From: Comamonadaceae bacterium
GTDB lineage: Bacteria; Pseudomonadota; Gammaproteobacteria; Burkholderiales; Burkholderiaceae_C
Direction: 5' to 3'
DNA length: 36,054 nt
Assembly: GCA_947451385.1 (NCBI GenBank)
Contig: CANFYZ010000035.1
Span: forward strand, 1-36,054
The translations under genes and the position numbers were made by a program. Below, piece after piece: positions 27,464 to 34,868 of this stretch. Positions within the stretch are counted from its first letter, which is position 1, and each line of letters opens with the position of its first letter. A model generated the notes under the pieces. It had not been told where the DNA came from. It did not search any database and was given only the letters and a program-made list of their open reading frames with translations.

Positions 27464-27880
27464 ATGCTGGCACCCCAAACCATTGCCCTGTTTTTCACCG
27501 TCGCATTGCTGGCGGTCACGGCGTATTTTTTACTCGGCTCGGTGCCCTTGTTGACCTTGCAGCACGACAACCCGGTGGACTCGCGCTTCATTCGCTCGTT
27601 CTACATCACCTACTTCCGCATTGCCTTTGGGGTGGCCATCGCCACCGCCACCAGCTACGCCATCGCAGGGCGTTGGGGTTTTGCCACCGGGGCGGCGGCG
27701 ATTGCCATCTTGACTTGGGTGCTGCGGAAAAAATTCATCACCCAAATGGACCACATGGCCAGCCAAATCCAGGCGGAAAACGAAGAGGCCATTCCCGCCT
27801 TTCAAAAGCTGCACAAATCGGCCATCGCCATCAACACCACCCAGCTCTTGACCATCCTGTGCAGCCTGGGCTTCTTCTGA
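27464..27880 (+). CDS. Small integral membrane protein of unknown function
   Basis: Protein of 138 residues with about four hydrophobic helices: 6-28 (TIALFFTVALLAVTAYFLLG), about 46-66 (FYITYFRIAFGVAIATATSY), about 72-88 (GFATGAAAIAILTWVL) and about 120-138 (AINTTQLLTILCSLGFF). A charged stretch, RKKFITQMDHMASQIQAENEE, lies between the last two. I do not recognise the family. A GAAAGG Shine-Dalgarno 6 nt upstream of ATG 27464 supports the start. The gene is 26 bp after the acyl-CoA ligase and likely in its operon. Function unknown. Confidence 0.75.
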   Translation: MLAPQTIALFFTVALLAVTAYFLLGSVPLLTLQHDNPVDSRFIRSFYITYFRIAFGVAIATATSYAIAGRWGFATGAAAIAILTWVLRKKFITQMDHMASQIQAENEEAIPAFQKLHKSAIAINTTQLLTILCSLGFF

Positions 27881-27930
27881 GCGCTTGAGTTCGACCGACC
27901 GCGAAGTCCCAGGTGGGGTGAGATTCAGAC

Positions 27931-27960
27931 TTGCACAACTGTTTAAAAACACAGTATACT
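27931..27960 (+). promoter_or_regulatory. SOS promoter: LexA box between -35 and -10
   Basis: A -35 TTGCAC (27931-27936) and -10 TATACT (27955-27960) with 18-bp spacing. The spacer ends with CTGTTTAAAAACACAG (27939-27954), an exact CTGT-N8-ACAG LexA operator in its usual blocking position. The start codon of the 76-residue membrane protein lies 30 bp after the -10, giving a leader of about 24 nt. The operator sequence is seen directly; binding by LexA is inferred. Confidence 0.85.
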
Positions 27961-27990
27961 AATGGCATCTCCACTGCCCAAGAGACGACC

Positions 27991-28221
27991 ATGAAATCCA
28001 AATTCATTTTCAGCTGGACACACTTTATCGAGGCATTTCGCCCCGCCAGCAGTTTGATGATGATGCAAGGTGTGTTGTGTTTGTTATTTGCTGAATCCGA
28101 ACAACTGATCGCCTGGGGCCGAGGTTCGGTCCTGATCGGCATGTTGTTTTGGGCCGGTTGGGCGATTGCAAAACAACTGGGTACAGGCAAGTCGCAAAAC
28201 ATGCGCGATGCCGGGTTTTAA
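27991..28221 (+). CDS. SOS-regulated 76-residue membrane protein, function unknown
   Basis: Start ATG 27991, with AAGAGA as a fair Shine-Dalgarno; it ends TAA at 28219-28221. The protein begins with a basic-aromatic segment (MKSKFIFSWTHFIEAFRP) that looks amphipathic. A hydrophobic stretch at about 20-34 (SSLMMMQGVLCLLFA), a short polar turn (ESEQLIAWGRG), and a second hydrophobic helix about 46-60 (SVLIGMLFWAGWAIA) follow, then a charged tail. I do not recognise the family. Its promoter has an exact LexA operator, so it should be induced by DNA damage. Many SOS-induced small membrane proteins inhibit division (SidA, YneA, DivS) or depolarise the membrane (TisB); either is possible here. It is convergent with the SRAP gene, 9 bp away. 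Confidence 0.8.
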   Translation: MKSKFIFSWTHFIEAFRPASSLMMMQGVLCLLFAESEQLIAWGRGSVLIGMLFWAGWAIAKQLGTGKSQNMRDAGF

Positions 28222-28230
28222 GTCAGCGCC

Positions 28231-28917
28231 TCAGTCTTCAAACAGGGACGCCGTCTGAGGCCGGGGGTTTTCTGGCGCGGCAGTTTTGAACCCCTCCGCT
28301 GGCCAAGCCTGCAAAAAGTCAGCCCGGCCATGGGCCTGGGCTTGCAGCCAATCGTCATAGCTTTCAGGTGGCAGCACCACAATCATTCGCTTTTCGTCCT
28401 GCGGCTTGTGAAAGTTGCGCATCAAGGGGTGCGCGTCCGCATTGATGGTCAGCAGGGTGAAGCTGTGCACGGTCTCGCCCAGCGGTGACCGCCACTGCGC
28501 CCACAGTCCGGCCAGGCCCATGGGCTCGTCATTGGCCAGCATGATGCGGGTGGGCACGGCTTTGCCGCTGCGCCAATCGGGTTCAAAAAATGACTGCACG
28601 GGGATGATGCAATGCTGCGCGCGCTTCCAGGCATCGCGGAAGCTGGGTTTTTCTGCAACGGTTTCTGTGCGGGCGTTGTAGGTCTGACGGGCAATCTTCG
28701 GGTCTTTAGCCCAATGCGGAATCAAGCCAAAGCTGCCCGCCAGCGCTTCTCGCGGCGGCACCGCGTCGTCACCCACATCGGCGTGTTCATGGCGACGAAT
28801 CAAGACGCTCAAGTAGCCCGGCCAGACGTCGTGTCGCACCGCTTCATTCGGCTGCGTGACACCAAAATGGGCTTTTAAAAGCGCTTTGTTGTGGACGGAT
28901 TCATAGTGGGCGCACAT
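28231..28917 (-). CDS. SRAP-family abasic-site DNA-protein cross-linker (YedK/HMCES)
   Basis: Protein of 228 residues of the SOS-response-associated peptidase family. The invariant Cys2 (MCAHYE) forms a thiazolidine link with abasic sites in single-stranded DNA after the initiator Met is removed. Other active-site pieces are Asn81 in TYNARTET, Glu112 in FFEP, and the His in NFHKPQDEKRM (about 170), the form with a short insertion before the RM pair. It shields abasic sites at stalled forks. ATG 28917 puts Cys at position 2, which fixes the start. It lies 24 bp after the TauD-type gene and so may share its promoter. No LexA box is visible just before it. Confidence 0.92.
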   Translation of the reverse strand: MCAHYESVHNKALLKAHFGVTQPNEAVRHDVWPGYLSVLIRRHEHADVGDDAVPPREALAGSFGLIPHWAKDPKIARQTYNARTETVAEKPSFRDAWKRAQHCIIPVQSFFEPDWRSGKAVPTRIMLANDEPMGLAGLWAQWRSPLGETVHSFTLLTINADAHPLMRNFHKPQDEKRMIVVLPPESYDDWLQAQAHGRADFLQAWPAEGFKTAAPENPRPQTASLFED

Positions 28918-28941
28918 AGGGACCCGAGGCTGGCGTGTGTG

Positions 28942-29808
28942 TCAACTCAAGCGGCGTTCGGCAATCGTGATCCTGTGCAGCAAGCGCCTGTGTCCTTCAT
29001 AGCCGCCGGTGGCCGCGTGAATGAGACAGCGGTTATCCCACATGACCAACATGTCGGCCGACCAACGGTGGCTGTAAACAAATTCTGGGCGCGTTTGGTG
29101 TTCAAACAGAAACATCAGCATCTCCTGCGAGTCGGCCTCCGACCAACCGTCGATACCCAAGGTGTAGCCAGGGCTCACGTACAAGGCCACGCGGCCGGTT
29201 TCGGGGTGCACGCGGGCCAGCGGTTGCAACTGTGTTTTCAGCGCTGAGTCGTCATAGCGAATGGCCATGGAGCGACCGGCCTGCCTGTCTTTTTCGCCGT
29301 AGGCGCCGTCACGGGCATAGCCACGGCGTGCCGAATGAATGCCTTGGGCATCGCGCAAGCGCGCTTTCACATCCTCAGGCAAAGCGTCCCAAGCGGCGTA
29401 TTGGTTTGCAAACAGCGTATGGCCGCCGTGCGGTGGAATGACACTGCCCAGCAACACCGTTGCGGCCGGTGGGGAGGCCATGAAGCTCCAGTCTGAATGC
29501 CAGGCTTCAGCAAAAATGCGGGTGGTTTCATCGGCCTCGCGTCGCACCTGCGCCACATGCGGATGCCCAGGCATCGCCTCAAAGTAAGGGTCCTCGCCAT
29601 AGGGGCCCATGAGATGCGCAAATCGCTCCAGGTCGGGAATGGACATGGCCTGGTTGGGAAACACCAACAACTGGTTTTCTAGCCACGTGCGGCGCAATGC
29701 CGAGACGGTGGGGGCATCCAAGGACTGCGTCAAATCGATGTCTCGGACCACCGCACCCAGAGGTGCGTCTATTTTTTCAAAGGAAAAAGCGGCAGCGGGT
29801 GTGTTCAT
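28942..29808 (-). CDS. TauD/TfdA-family Fe(II)/2-oxoglutarate dioxygenase
   Basis: Protein of 288 residues of the TauD/TfdA family. The iron-binding HxD is in AEAWHSDWSF (His104, Asp106); the distal His is in WDNRCLIHAATGGY (about 264), and the Arg that binds 2-oxoglutarate lies in the following GHRRLLHRITIAE. Members hydroxylate taurine, 2,4-D, alkyl sulfates or small acids, releasing a product such as sulfite or an aldehyde. No sulfonate ABC transporter is nearby, so the substrate is open. ATG 29808 begins the conserved frame. Divergent from the first Bug gene, with 124 bp between starts. Confidence 0.9.
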   Translation of the reverse strand: MNTPAAAFSFEKIDAPLGAVVRDIDLTQSLDAPTVSALRRTWLENQLLVFPNQAMSIPDLERFAHLMGPYGEDPYFEAMPGHPHVAQVRREADETTRIFAEAWHSDWSFMASPPAATVLLGSVIPPHGGHTLFANQYAAWDALPEDVKARLRDAQGIHSARRGYARDGAYGEKDRQAGRSMAIRYDDSALKTQLQPLARVHPETGRVALYVSPGYTLGIDGWSEADSQEMLMFLFEHQTRPEFVYSHRWSADMLVMWDNRCLIHAATGGYEGHRRLLHRITIAERRLS

Positions 29809-29932
29809 CGTTACAGGTATTGAAAAGGTAGGAACGCCAGGATGGGCCTATTTCAAAAATCAGTCGCGTGAATGAGTATGGCATGCCGCATGGGCAGTGA
29901 CGCGGTCCGAAGTTCAGTGCAATAATAAATTG

Positions 29933-30904
29933 ATGCCAATCCAGATTTTCCACCGCAGTCTTCGGCGCCTGCTGCTTGTGCTTGCCACCATGGCGTTCGG
30001 CGCCTCGGCCCAAACTTGGCCTGATCGCCCGATCAAGTTGGTGGTGCCCTTCCCGGCCGGCGGTGGCGCCGACATGGCCGCGCGCACTTACGGAGAAAAG
30101 CTGTCGACCCTGCTGGGGCAACCGGTGCTGATTGACAACAAACCCGGCGCCAGCGGCAACATTGGCGCCGAACAAGTGGCACGCGCCCCCGCCGACGGCT
30201 ACACGCTGCTTTTCGCCAACGAGTTTCTGGCGACCAACCCGCTGATGTTCAAAGAGATCCGCTACGACTCGCTCAAGGACTTCGTGCCGATCGCTAAGGT
30301 GGCGAGCAACGCCGCCGCCATCGCGGTGCACCCCAGCCTGGGGGTGAAAACGATCCAAGAATTGATTGCTCTGGGCCGAACCAAAAATCTGAACTACGCG
30401 TCGCCCGGTGTGGGCACCGGGCCGCACCTGTTCGGGCAGTTGATCGCCATGCAAACTGGGGCGAAGTTCACCAACATCCCTTACAAAGGCTCGGCGCCGG
30501 CCACCGCAGATGCGGTGGGCGGACAGGTGGACTTCATCATCTCCACCTTATCGCCAATGGTGCCGCACTTGAATTCGGGTCGACTGCGCGGCCTGGCCCT
30601 GACCGGCGACAAGCGATCACCGCAAGCGCCCGATGTGCCGACACTGAGCGAGTCCGGTTTGATCGGCCAGCGCTATGAAGTCTGGTACGGCGTGGTCTCA
30701 CCGGTCGCCGTTCCGCGCGTCATCATCATGCGATTGCAGCAGGCGTCGGCCCAGGTGCTGCGCGATCCCGAACTGCAGAACAAACTGCGCAACGCCGGTT
30801 ACGAAGTCGAGCCCAGTATTGGCGATGACTTTGGTGCGGAGCTGCGCGCAGATATCGAACGCTGGGTGCGCGTCATCCGCGATGCTAAGATTCCTCGCGA
30901 ATAG
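29933..30904 (+). CDS. Bug-family (TctC-like) periplasmic solute-binding protein 1
   Basis: Protein of 323 residues. The signal peptide is MPIQIFHRSLRRLLLVLATMAFGASA, cut before QTWPDRPIKLVVPFPAGGG, the standard Bug mature N-terminus. The body has GQPVLIDNKPGASGNIGAE, PADGYTLLFAN and the IPYKGSAPATADAVGGQVDF ligand loop. Bug proteins bind carboxylates or other small acids, sometimes for a TctAB permease, but most copies are orphans as here. An in-frame GTG at 29897 is possible, but ATG 29933 begins the signal peptide. A likely -10 (AATAAT, 29921-29926) would put the transcript start at or near the ATG. The next gene starts 10 bp after its stop. Confidence 0.92.
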   Translation: MPIQIFHRSLRRLLLVLATMAFGASAQTWPDRPIKLVVPFPAGGGADMAARTYGEKLSTLLGQPVLIDNKPGASGNIGAEQVARAPADGYTLLFANEFLATNPLMFKEIRYDSLKDFVPIAKVASNAAAIAVHPSLGVKTIQELIALGRTKNLNYASPGVGTGPHLFGQLIAMQTGAKFTNIPYKGSAPATADAVGGQVDFIISTLSPMVPHLNSGRLRGLALTGDKRSPQAPDVPTLSESGLIGQRYEVWYGVVSPVAVPRVIIMRLQQASAQVLRDPELQNKLRNAGYEVEPSIGDDFGAELRADIERWVRVIRDAKIPRE

Positions 30905-30914
30905 GAGAAGCGAC

Positions 30915-31892
30915 ATGAAATCATGGTGGATCCGAACGGCCGACGGCGCGATGGCGCTGGAATTGCGCGACATACCCGTGCCTCAACCGGGGCCGGGACA
31001 GGTGGTCATTCGTATCCACGCCGCGGCGCTCAATCGCGGCGAATTCATCGCGGGCCACGGCCTGCACACCGCTTCAACGGCAAAGCCAGCGGGCTTTGAG
31101 GCCTCAGGTGAAGTCATCGCGCTGGGCGCAGGCGTGACACGATGGCAAGTGGGTGACCGGGTCATGGGCCGTTGTGACGGCGCCTTCGCCGAATACGGCT
31201 GCATGACGGCGGATGAAATTTTTGCGGCTCCCCAGCGCCTCACTTGGGAACAGGCGGCCGCATCGACCGTGGTGTTCCTCACCGTTTACGAAGCCTTGAT
31301 GGCGCATGGCCGACTGGCCGCTGGCGAATGGATGCTGGTGACCGGTATCTCGTCGGGCGTGGGCGTGGCGGCGCTGCAGGTCGGAAAGGCCTTGGGTGCA
31401 AAGGTGATCGGCACCTCGGGCTCGTTAGAAAAACTCGAGCGCCTGAAGGGCCTGGGCCTCGATGTCGCCGTGCACACGCGTGGGGCCGACTTCGTCCCCG
31501 CTGTCATGGAAGCCACCCACAATCAGGGCGTGGACCTGGTGGTGAACAACGTTGGCGGCAGTGTCTTTCCTGCTTGCATCGACGCGATGGGTTTCCAGGC
31601 GCGGTTGGCCATGGTGGGCTATGTCGACGGCCAAGTCGAGGCGCGCATGGACTTGGCCGCTCTGCACAGCAAGCGGCTGCAACTGTTCGGCGTGTCGAAC
31701 AAGATGCGCACGACGACTCACCGCATTGCCGCAGCCAAGGCGCTGGAGCGCGACCTGCTGCCCATGTTGGCTGATGGCCGAGTGACGCCCTTGATCGACC
31801 AGGTCTTCGCGCTTGATGATTTGCCGGCTGCACAGCAGTGCATGCAAGCCAACCAACACCTGGGCAAGCTGGTGGTGCGCGTCAACTCGTGA
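30915..31892 (+). CDS. MDR-family zinc-independent quinone oxidoreductase-like enzyme
   Basis: Protein of 325 residues of the medium-chain dehydrogenase/reductase superfamily. It has the GroES-like N-terminal half (LELRDIPVPQPGPGQVVIRIHAAALNRGE, AGFEASGEVIALGAGVTRWQVGDRVMG) and a Rossmann half with ISSGVGVAALQVGKALGAKVIGTSGS for NADPH. No catalytic or structural zinc cysteines are visible, as in quinone oxidoreductases. The substrate is unknown. The frame is open upstream, but ATG 30915 with GGAGAAG before it is the clear start. It sits between two Bug genes, 10 bp after the first, so it probably acts on the imported solute or its product. Confidence 0.9.
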   Translation: MKSWWIRTADGAMALELRDIPVPQPGPGQVVIRIHAAALNRGEFIAGHGLHTASTAKPAGFEASGEVIALGAGVTRWQVGDRVMGRCDGAFAEYGCMTADEIFAAPQRLTWEQAAASTVVFLTVYEALMAHGRLAAGEWMLVTGISSGVGVAALQVGKALGAKVIGTSGSLEKLERLKGLGLDVAVHTRGADFVPAVMEATHNQGVDLVVNNVGGSVFPACIDAMGFQARLAMVGYVDGQVEARMDLAALHSKRLQLFGVSNKMRTTTHRIAAAKALERDLLPMLADGRVTPLIDQVFALDDLPAAQQCMQANQHLGKLVVRVNS

Positions 31893-31975
31893 GCTTCGCC
31901 ATTCGGTAGACAAGTCAAAACCTGCGTTTGGTGTTTTGAAATTTTCCTGTCCCTCACCCTGTTTGGAGACCGACG

Positions 31976-32941
31976 ATGTTGAAGCGAATCACGGCCATGG
32001 CACTGACCCTGGCCACCGCGTGGGCCAGCCAGGCTCAAGCCCAGAGCTACCCCAACAAACCCATCCGCGTGGTGCTGGGCTACACCGCCGGTGGCGCAGC
32101 AGACGCCGCCGCGCGTCCGCTGATGCGCGTACTTGAACCGCTGCTGGGACAAGCCATCGTCGTCGAACCCAAGCCGGGCACGGCCGGCGGCGTGGCGGCG
32201 GAGTACATCAGCAAAGTGCCGCCAGACGGCTACACGCTTTATTTCGCCGATGGCGGGCCCTTCACCACCGCGCCCCACCTCACCAAGGTGGGCTACCACC
32301 ACCTCAACTCGTTCACCCACATCGGTCATGTGTGTGGCACCGGCAGCGTTTTGGTGGTGCATCCTTCCTCGCCATTCAAGAACGTGGCCGACGTGGTGGC
32401 CGCGGCCAAGAAAGAGCCCGACAAATGGAGTTACGGCACCTCGGGTGTCGCGGGCCCACACCACTTTTCTGGCGAGCTGTTAAAGAGTTTCACCGGCGTG
32501 AACCTGTTGCACATTCCCTACAAGGGTGGCGCGCCTGCGATGACCGATCTGATGGGCAACCAAGTGCCGATGTTGTTTTCCTCACTCTCAGCCGCCGTGG
32601 GGCCTTACAAGTCGGGCAAGGTGCGCGCGCTGGCGGTGACTTCGCCCAAACGTTCTGGCGCTTTCCCCGATGTACCGACCCTGGATGAGCTCGGCTACAA
32701 AGGTTTTGACTCCACCGGCTGGTTCGAGCTGATGGGCCCGGCCGGCATGCCGCCCGAAGTCGTGGCCCGCCTGTCACAAGCTTTGCTCAAGGCGGGGGAA
32801 GACAAAGGCCTGCAAGAGCAGTACAAGCAACTGGGTTGCGACGCGGAATTCATGACGCCCGCGCAGACGGTCGAGAAGATCAAGAGCGACTATGCCAAAT
32901 GGGGCAAGGTCATCAAAGACGCCAACATCAAGGCCGAATAA
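31976..32941 (+). CDS. Bug-family (TctC-like) periplasmic solute-binding protein 2
   Basis: Protein of 321 residues. A signal peptide (MLKRITAMALTLATAWASQAQA) is followed by QSYPNKPIRVVLGYTAGGAADAAARPL, then PKPGTAGGVAAEYISKVPPDGYTLYFADGG and HIPYKGGAPAMTDLMGNQVPM. It clearly differs from Bug 1 in the ligand-facing loops (GYTAGG in place of PFPAGG), so it may bind a different acid. Shine-Dalgarno TTTGGAGACC fits ATG 31976. It lies 83 bp after the oxidoreductase gene. Its stop is followed by an 11-bp triple repeat that runs up to the convergent IclR-SMP30 gene. Confidence 0.92.
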   Translation: MLKRITAMALTLATAWASQAQAQSYPNKPIRVVLGYTAGGAADAAARPLMRVLEPLLGQAIVVEPKPGTAGGVAAEYISKVPPDGYTLYFADGGPFTTAPHLTKVGYHHLNSFTHIGHVCGTGSVLVVHPSSPFKNVADVVAAAKKEPDKWSYGTSGVAGPHHFSGELLKSFTGVNLLHIPYKGGAPAMTDLMGNQVPMLFSSLSAAVGPYKSGKVRALAVTSPKRSGAFPDVPTLDELGYKGFDSTGWFELMGPAGMPPEVVARLSQALLKAGEDKGLQEQYKQLGCDAEFMTPAQTVEKIKSDYAKWGKVIKDANIKAE

Positions 32942-32946
32942 AGTTC

Positions 32947-32979
32947 AGTTGGCGTTAAGTTGGCGTTAAGTTGGCGTTA
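32947..32979. repeat. Three exact copies of an 11-bp unit
   Basis: AGTTGGCGTTA occurs three times back to back at 32947, 32958 and 32969. The last three bases supply the TAA stop of the minus-strand IclR-SMP30 gene. It occupies most of the gap between two convergent genes. Copy number likely varies between strains. Confidence 0.9.
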
Positions 32980-34740
32980 CCCGGCAAATTGCATTTCGGG
33001 CAGTCCCCTGACGCCGGGTATTCTCAAGGCAAAGACAGAGCCTGACAAAGGCGCCGTGGCCAAGGCCTTGGCGCTCATTCTGATGGACGCACTGGTCACA
33101 TACAAAGTGTCCAGTTGTTCGCCGCCAAAGCAGCAACTCGTGGGGCGCGGTATGGGCAACCTCACCCGCATCAGCTCTTTGCCCTGCGGGCTGAATTGGG
33201 CCACCGACCAGGCGTCCCACATCGCCACCCAAAGACAGCCATCTTGGTCCACCGTCAAACCGTCTGGGGTGCCTTCATCGGGCCCAAAAACCAGCCAGGG
33301 TTTCCGGTGGCTGATCAGGCCGGCATCGAGGTCGAATGCATATTTGTAAATGGTTCTTCGAAAAGAATCCGTGAAATACATGCTTTGCTGGTCCGGACTC
33401 CAAGCCAGGCCGTTGGCGACAGTGAACCCGCTGTCCATGCAGGTGGCTGAGCCATCCGCCTCAACTTTGAAAAGTCCACCGCGGTTGGCTTGCGCCCCCA
33501 TGTCCATGGAGCCAAGCCACAACCGACCGAGGCGGTCGCATTTGCCATCGTTGTAACGGTTGTTGGTTCGCTCCGCATCGGGATGGGCAATTTTTGTCAT
33601 GACCCCACCCGGGCGCTCGCAAGTCATGACGCCACTTGGCGTTGCCAAAACCAAGCCCCCCGTTGATTTAGGTAAAGCCAAGCTGACCATGCTGCCCAAA
33701 GGCGTGACCACATCGTTGTTGGCTTGCGAGTGCAGATGAATGGCTGGCGTCAGAATATCGACCCAATACAAGGCCGCATCGCGGGTGGACCACACCGGGC
33801 CTTCCCCCAACAAGGACCGTGTTTTGACCACGCATTCCCAACGCGCCGTGGACCGATGCGTTGGCGCAGGCGTCTCCAGGATTGACAGGGCTTCGCCCCC
33901 GGCGTTGTTAGCGACGCGCCTGGCAACGCCCATTAATTCTGACGCCAGTCCGTGGAGCCGCTCTGCTGTGAGCTGCCCCAGTTCAGCGACCACCGCGATG
34001 GCGCCCACGGGCCGGCCTTCAATGTCGAATACGGCCGTGGCAAGCGTCTGGCACCGCTGGGCCATGTCGTTTTGGGCGATCGCATAACCGCGTGCACTGG
34101 TCAAATTCCAAACCGATTGAATGCCCTCACGCCATGTTTCAGCTTCTGCAGGACTGAAATGGGCCGCCGCTTCGTCGAGCAAACGTTTTTGTCTGACGGG
34201 ATCCAAATGCGCCGCCATGGCTTGCCCCAAGGCGCTGTCAAACAGTGAGCAGCTTGCCCCTGGCGCTGCGGAGATGGCGGCCATGCGCCCGGCTTGTTCG
34301 CAGGCCACAATCAGCGCTTTGTCATGCGCCAGCGTGGCCAGCAGGACGGTTTCTTCTTGCGCATCGCGCAATCGCGAGAGCTCGTCCTGGGCGGCCAATC
34401 GAAGATCAAAGTCGCTCCACACCTCATGCGCCAGTTCCAGAAGGCGTGTGCCCAGCTTGAAGGTTTTGGTGTGCGGATCCTGCCGAAGCAGCCCTTGTCG
34501 GGTCAGGGTGTTGAGGGTGCGATGCAATGAGGTCTTGGGCAAGCCGGCTTGCCTGAAAAGCTCAGTAAAGGTCATCGGTGTCCTTTGTCTGGACACGATG
34601 TTCAATAGATTCATGGCTTTGTCCAACACCCCCAAGCCTGAGGTGCTCGCGGGTCCCTCAGAGACCGCTGAGGCGACAGGGACCGACCTTTTTCTGGGGT
34701 CCAATGGACTGTCGTCTTGAAGGTCTGGTGCTGATGTCAT
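32977..34740 (-). CDS. IclR-type regulator fused to an SMP-30/gluconolactonase domain
   Basis: Protein of 587 residues with two parts. Residues about 35-285 are an IclR regulator: winged helix (LGVLDKAMNLLNIVSRQRTPMTFTELFRQAGLPKTSLHRTLNTLTRQGLL) and the ligand-binding domain (RGYAIAQNDMAQRCQTLATAVFD). Residues about 305-587 form a six-bladed SMP-30/regucalcin propeller with its metal ligands: Glu in LLGEGPVW, Asn in NNRYNDGKCD, Asn in TVANGLAWSPD and Asp in PDGLTVDQDG. SMP-30 enzymes open sugar lactones to sugar acids. Regulator and lactonase on one chain suggests the enzyme domain reports or removes the inducer. ATG 34740 is the first start; the flexible first 35 residues carry no domain. 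Divergent from a DapA-like lyase gene and probably its regulator. Confidence 0.9.
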   Translation of the reverse strand: MTSAPDLQDDSPLDPRKRSVPVASAVSEGPASTSGLGVLDKAMNLLNIVSRQRTPMTFTELFRQAGLPKTSLHRTLNTLTRQGLLRQDPHTKTFKLGTRLLELAHEVWSDFDLRLAAQDELSRLRDAQEETVLLATLAHDKALIVACEQAGRMAAISAAPGASCSLFDSALGQAMAAHLDPVRQKRLLDEAAAHFSPAEAETWREGIQSVWNLTSARGYAIAQNDMAQRCQTLATAVFDIEGRPVGAIAVVAELGQLTAERLHGLASELMGVARRVANNAGGEALSILETPAPTHRSTARWECVVKTRSLLGEGPVWSTRDAALYWVDILTPAIHLHSQANNDVVTPLGSMVSLALPKSTGGLVLATPSGVMTCERPGGVMTKIAHPDAERTNNRYNDGKCDRLGRLWLGSMDMGAQANRGGLFKVEADGSATCMDSGFTVANGLAWSPDQQSMYFTDSFRRTIYKYAFDLDAGLISHRKPWLVFGPDEGTPDGLTVDQDGCLWVAMWDAWSVAQFSPQGKELMRVRLPIPRPTSCCFGGEQLDTLYVTSASIRMSAKALATAPLSGSVFALRIPGVRGLPEMQFAG

Positions 34741-34838
34741 GGTGGCATCGATTGGATATTGAATTCAAGAACAGAAACCTAGGGAAAGTCCTGATAGATG
34801 GAACTTGTGGCCATTTAAAAATTGATATTCCAAATTTT

Positions 34839-34855
34839 GTTCCATTTATCGGAAC
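34839..34855. promoter_or_regulatory. Inverted repeat GTTCC-N7-GGAAC (possible IclR-type operator)
   Basis: GTTCC (34839-34843) and GGAAC (34851-34855) flank a 7-bp spacer just 13 bp before the DapA-like start, in an AT-rich divergent promoter region. IclR-family operators are often short palindromes of this style with TTCC/GGAA halves. A nearby ATTCCAAAT and an upstream TGGAAC may be further half-sites. Likely read by the fused IclR protein encoded divergently. Confidence 0.5.
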
Positions 34856-34868
34856 CACAAGGGCCTTC

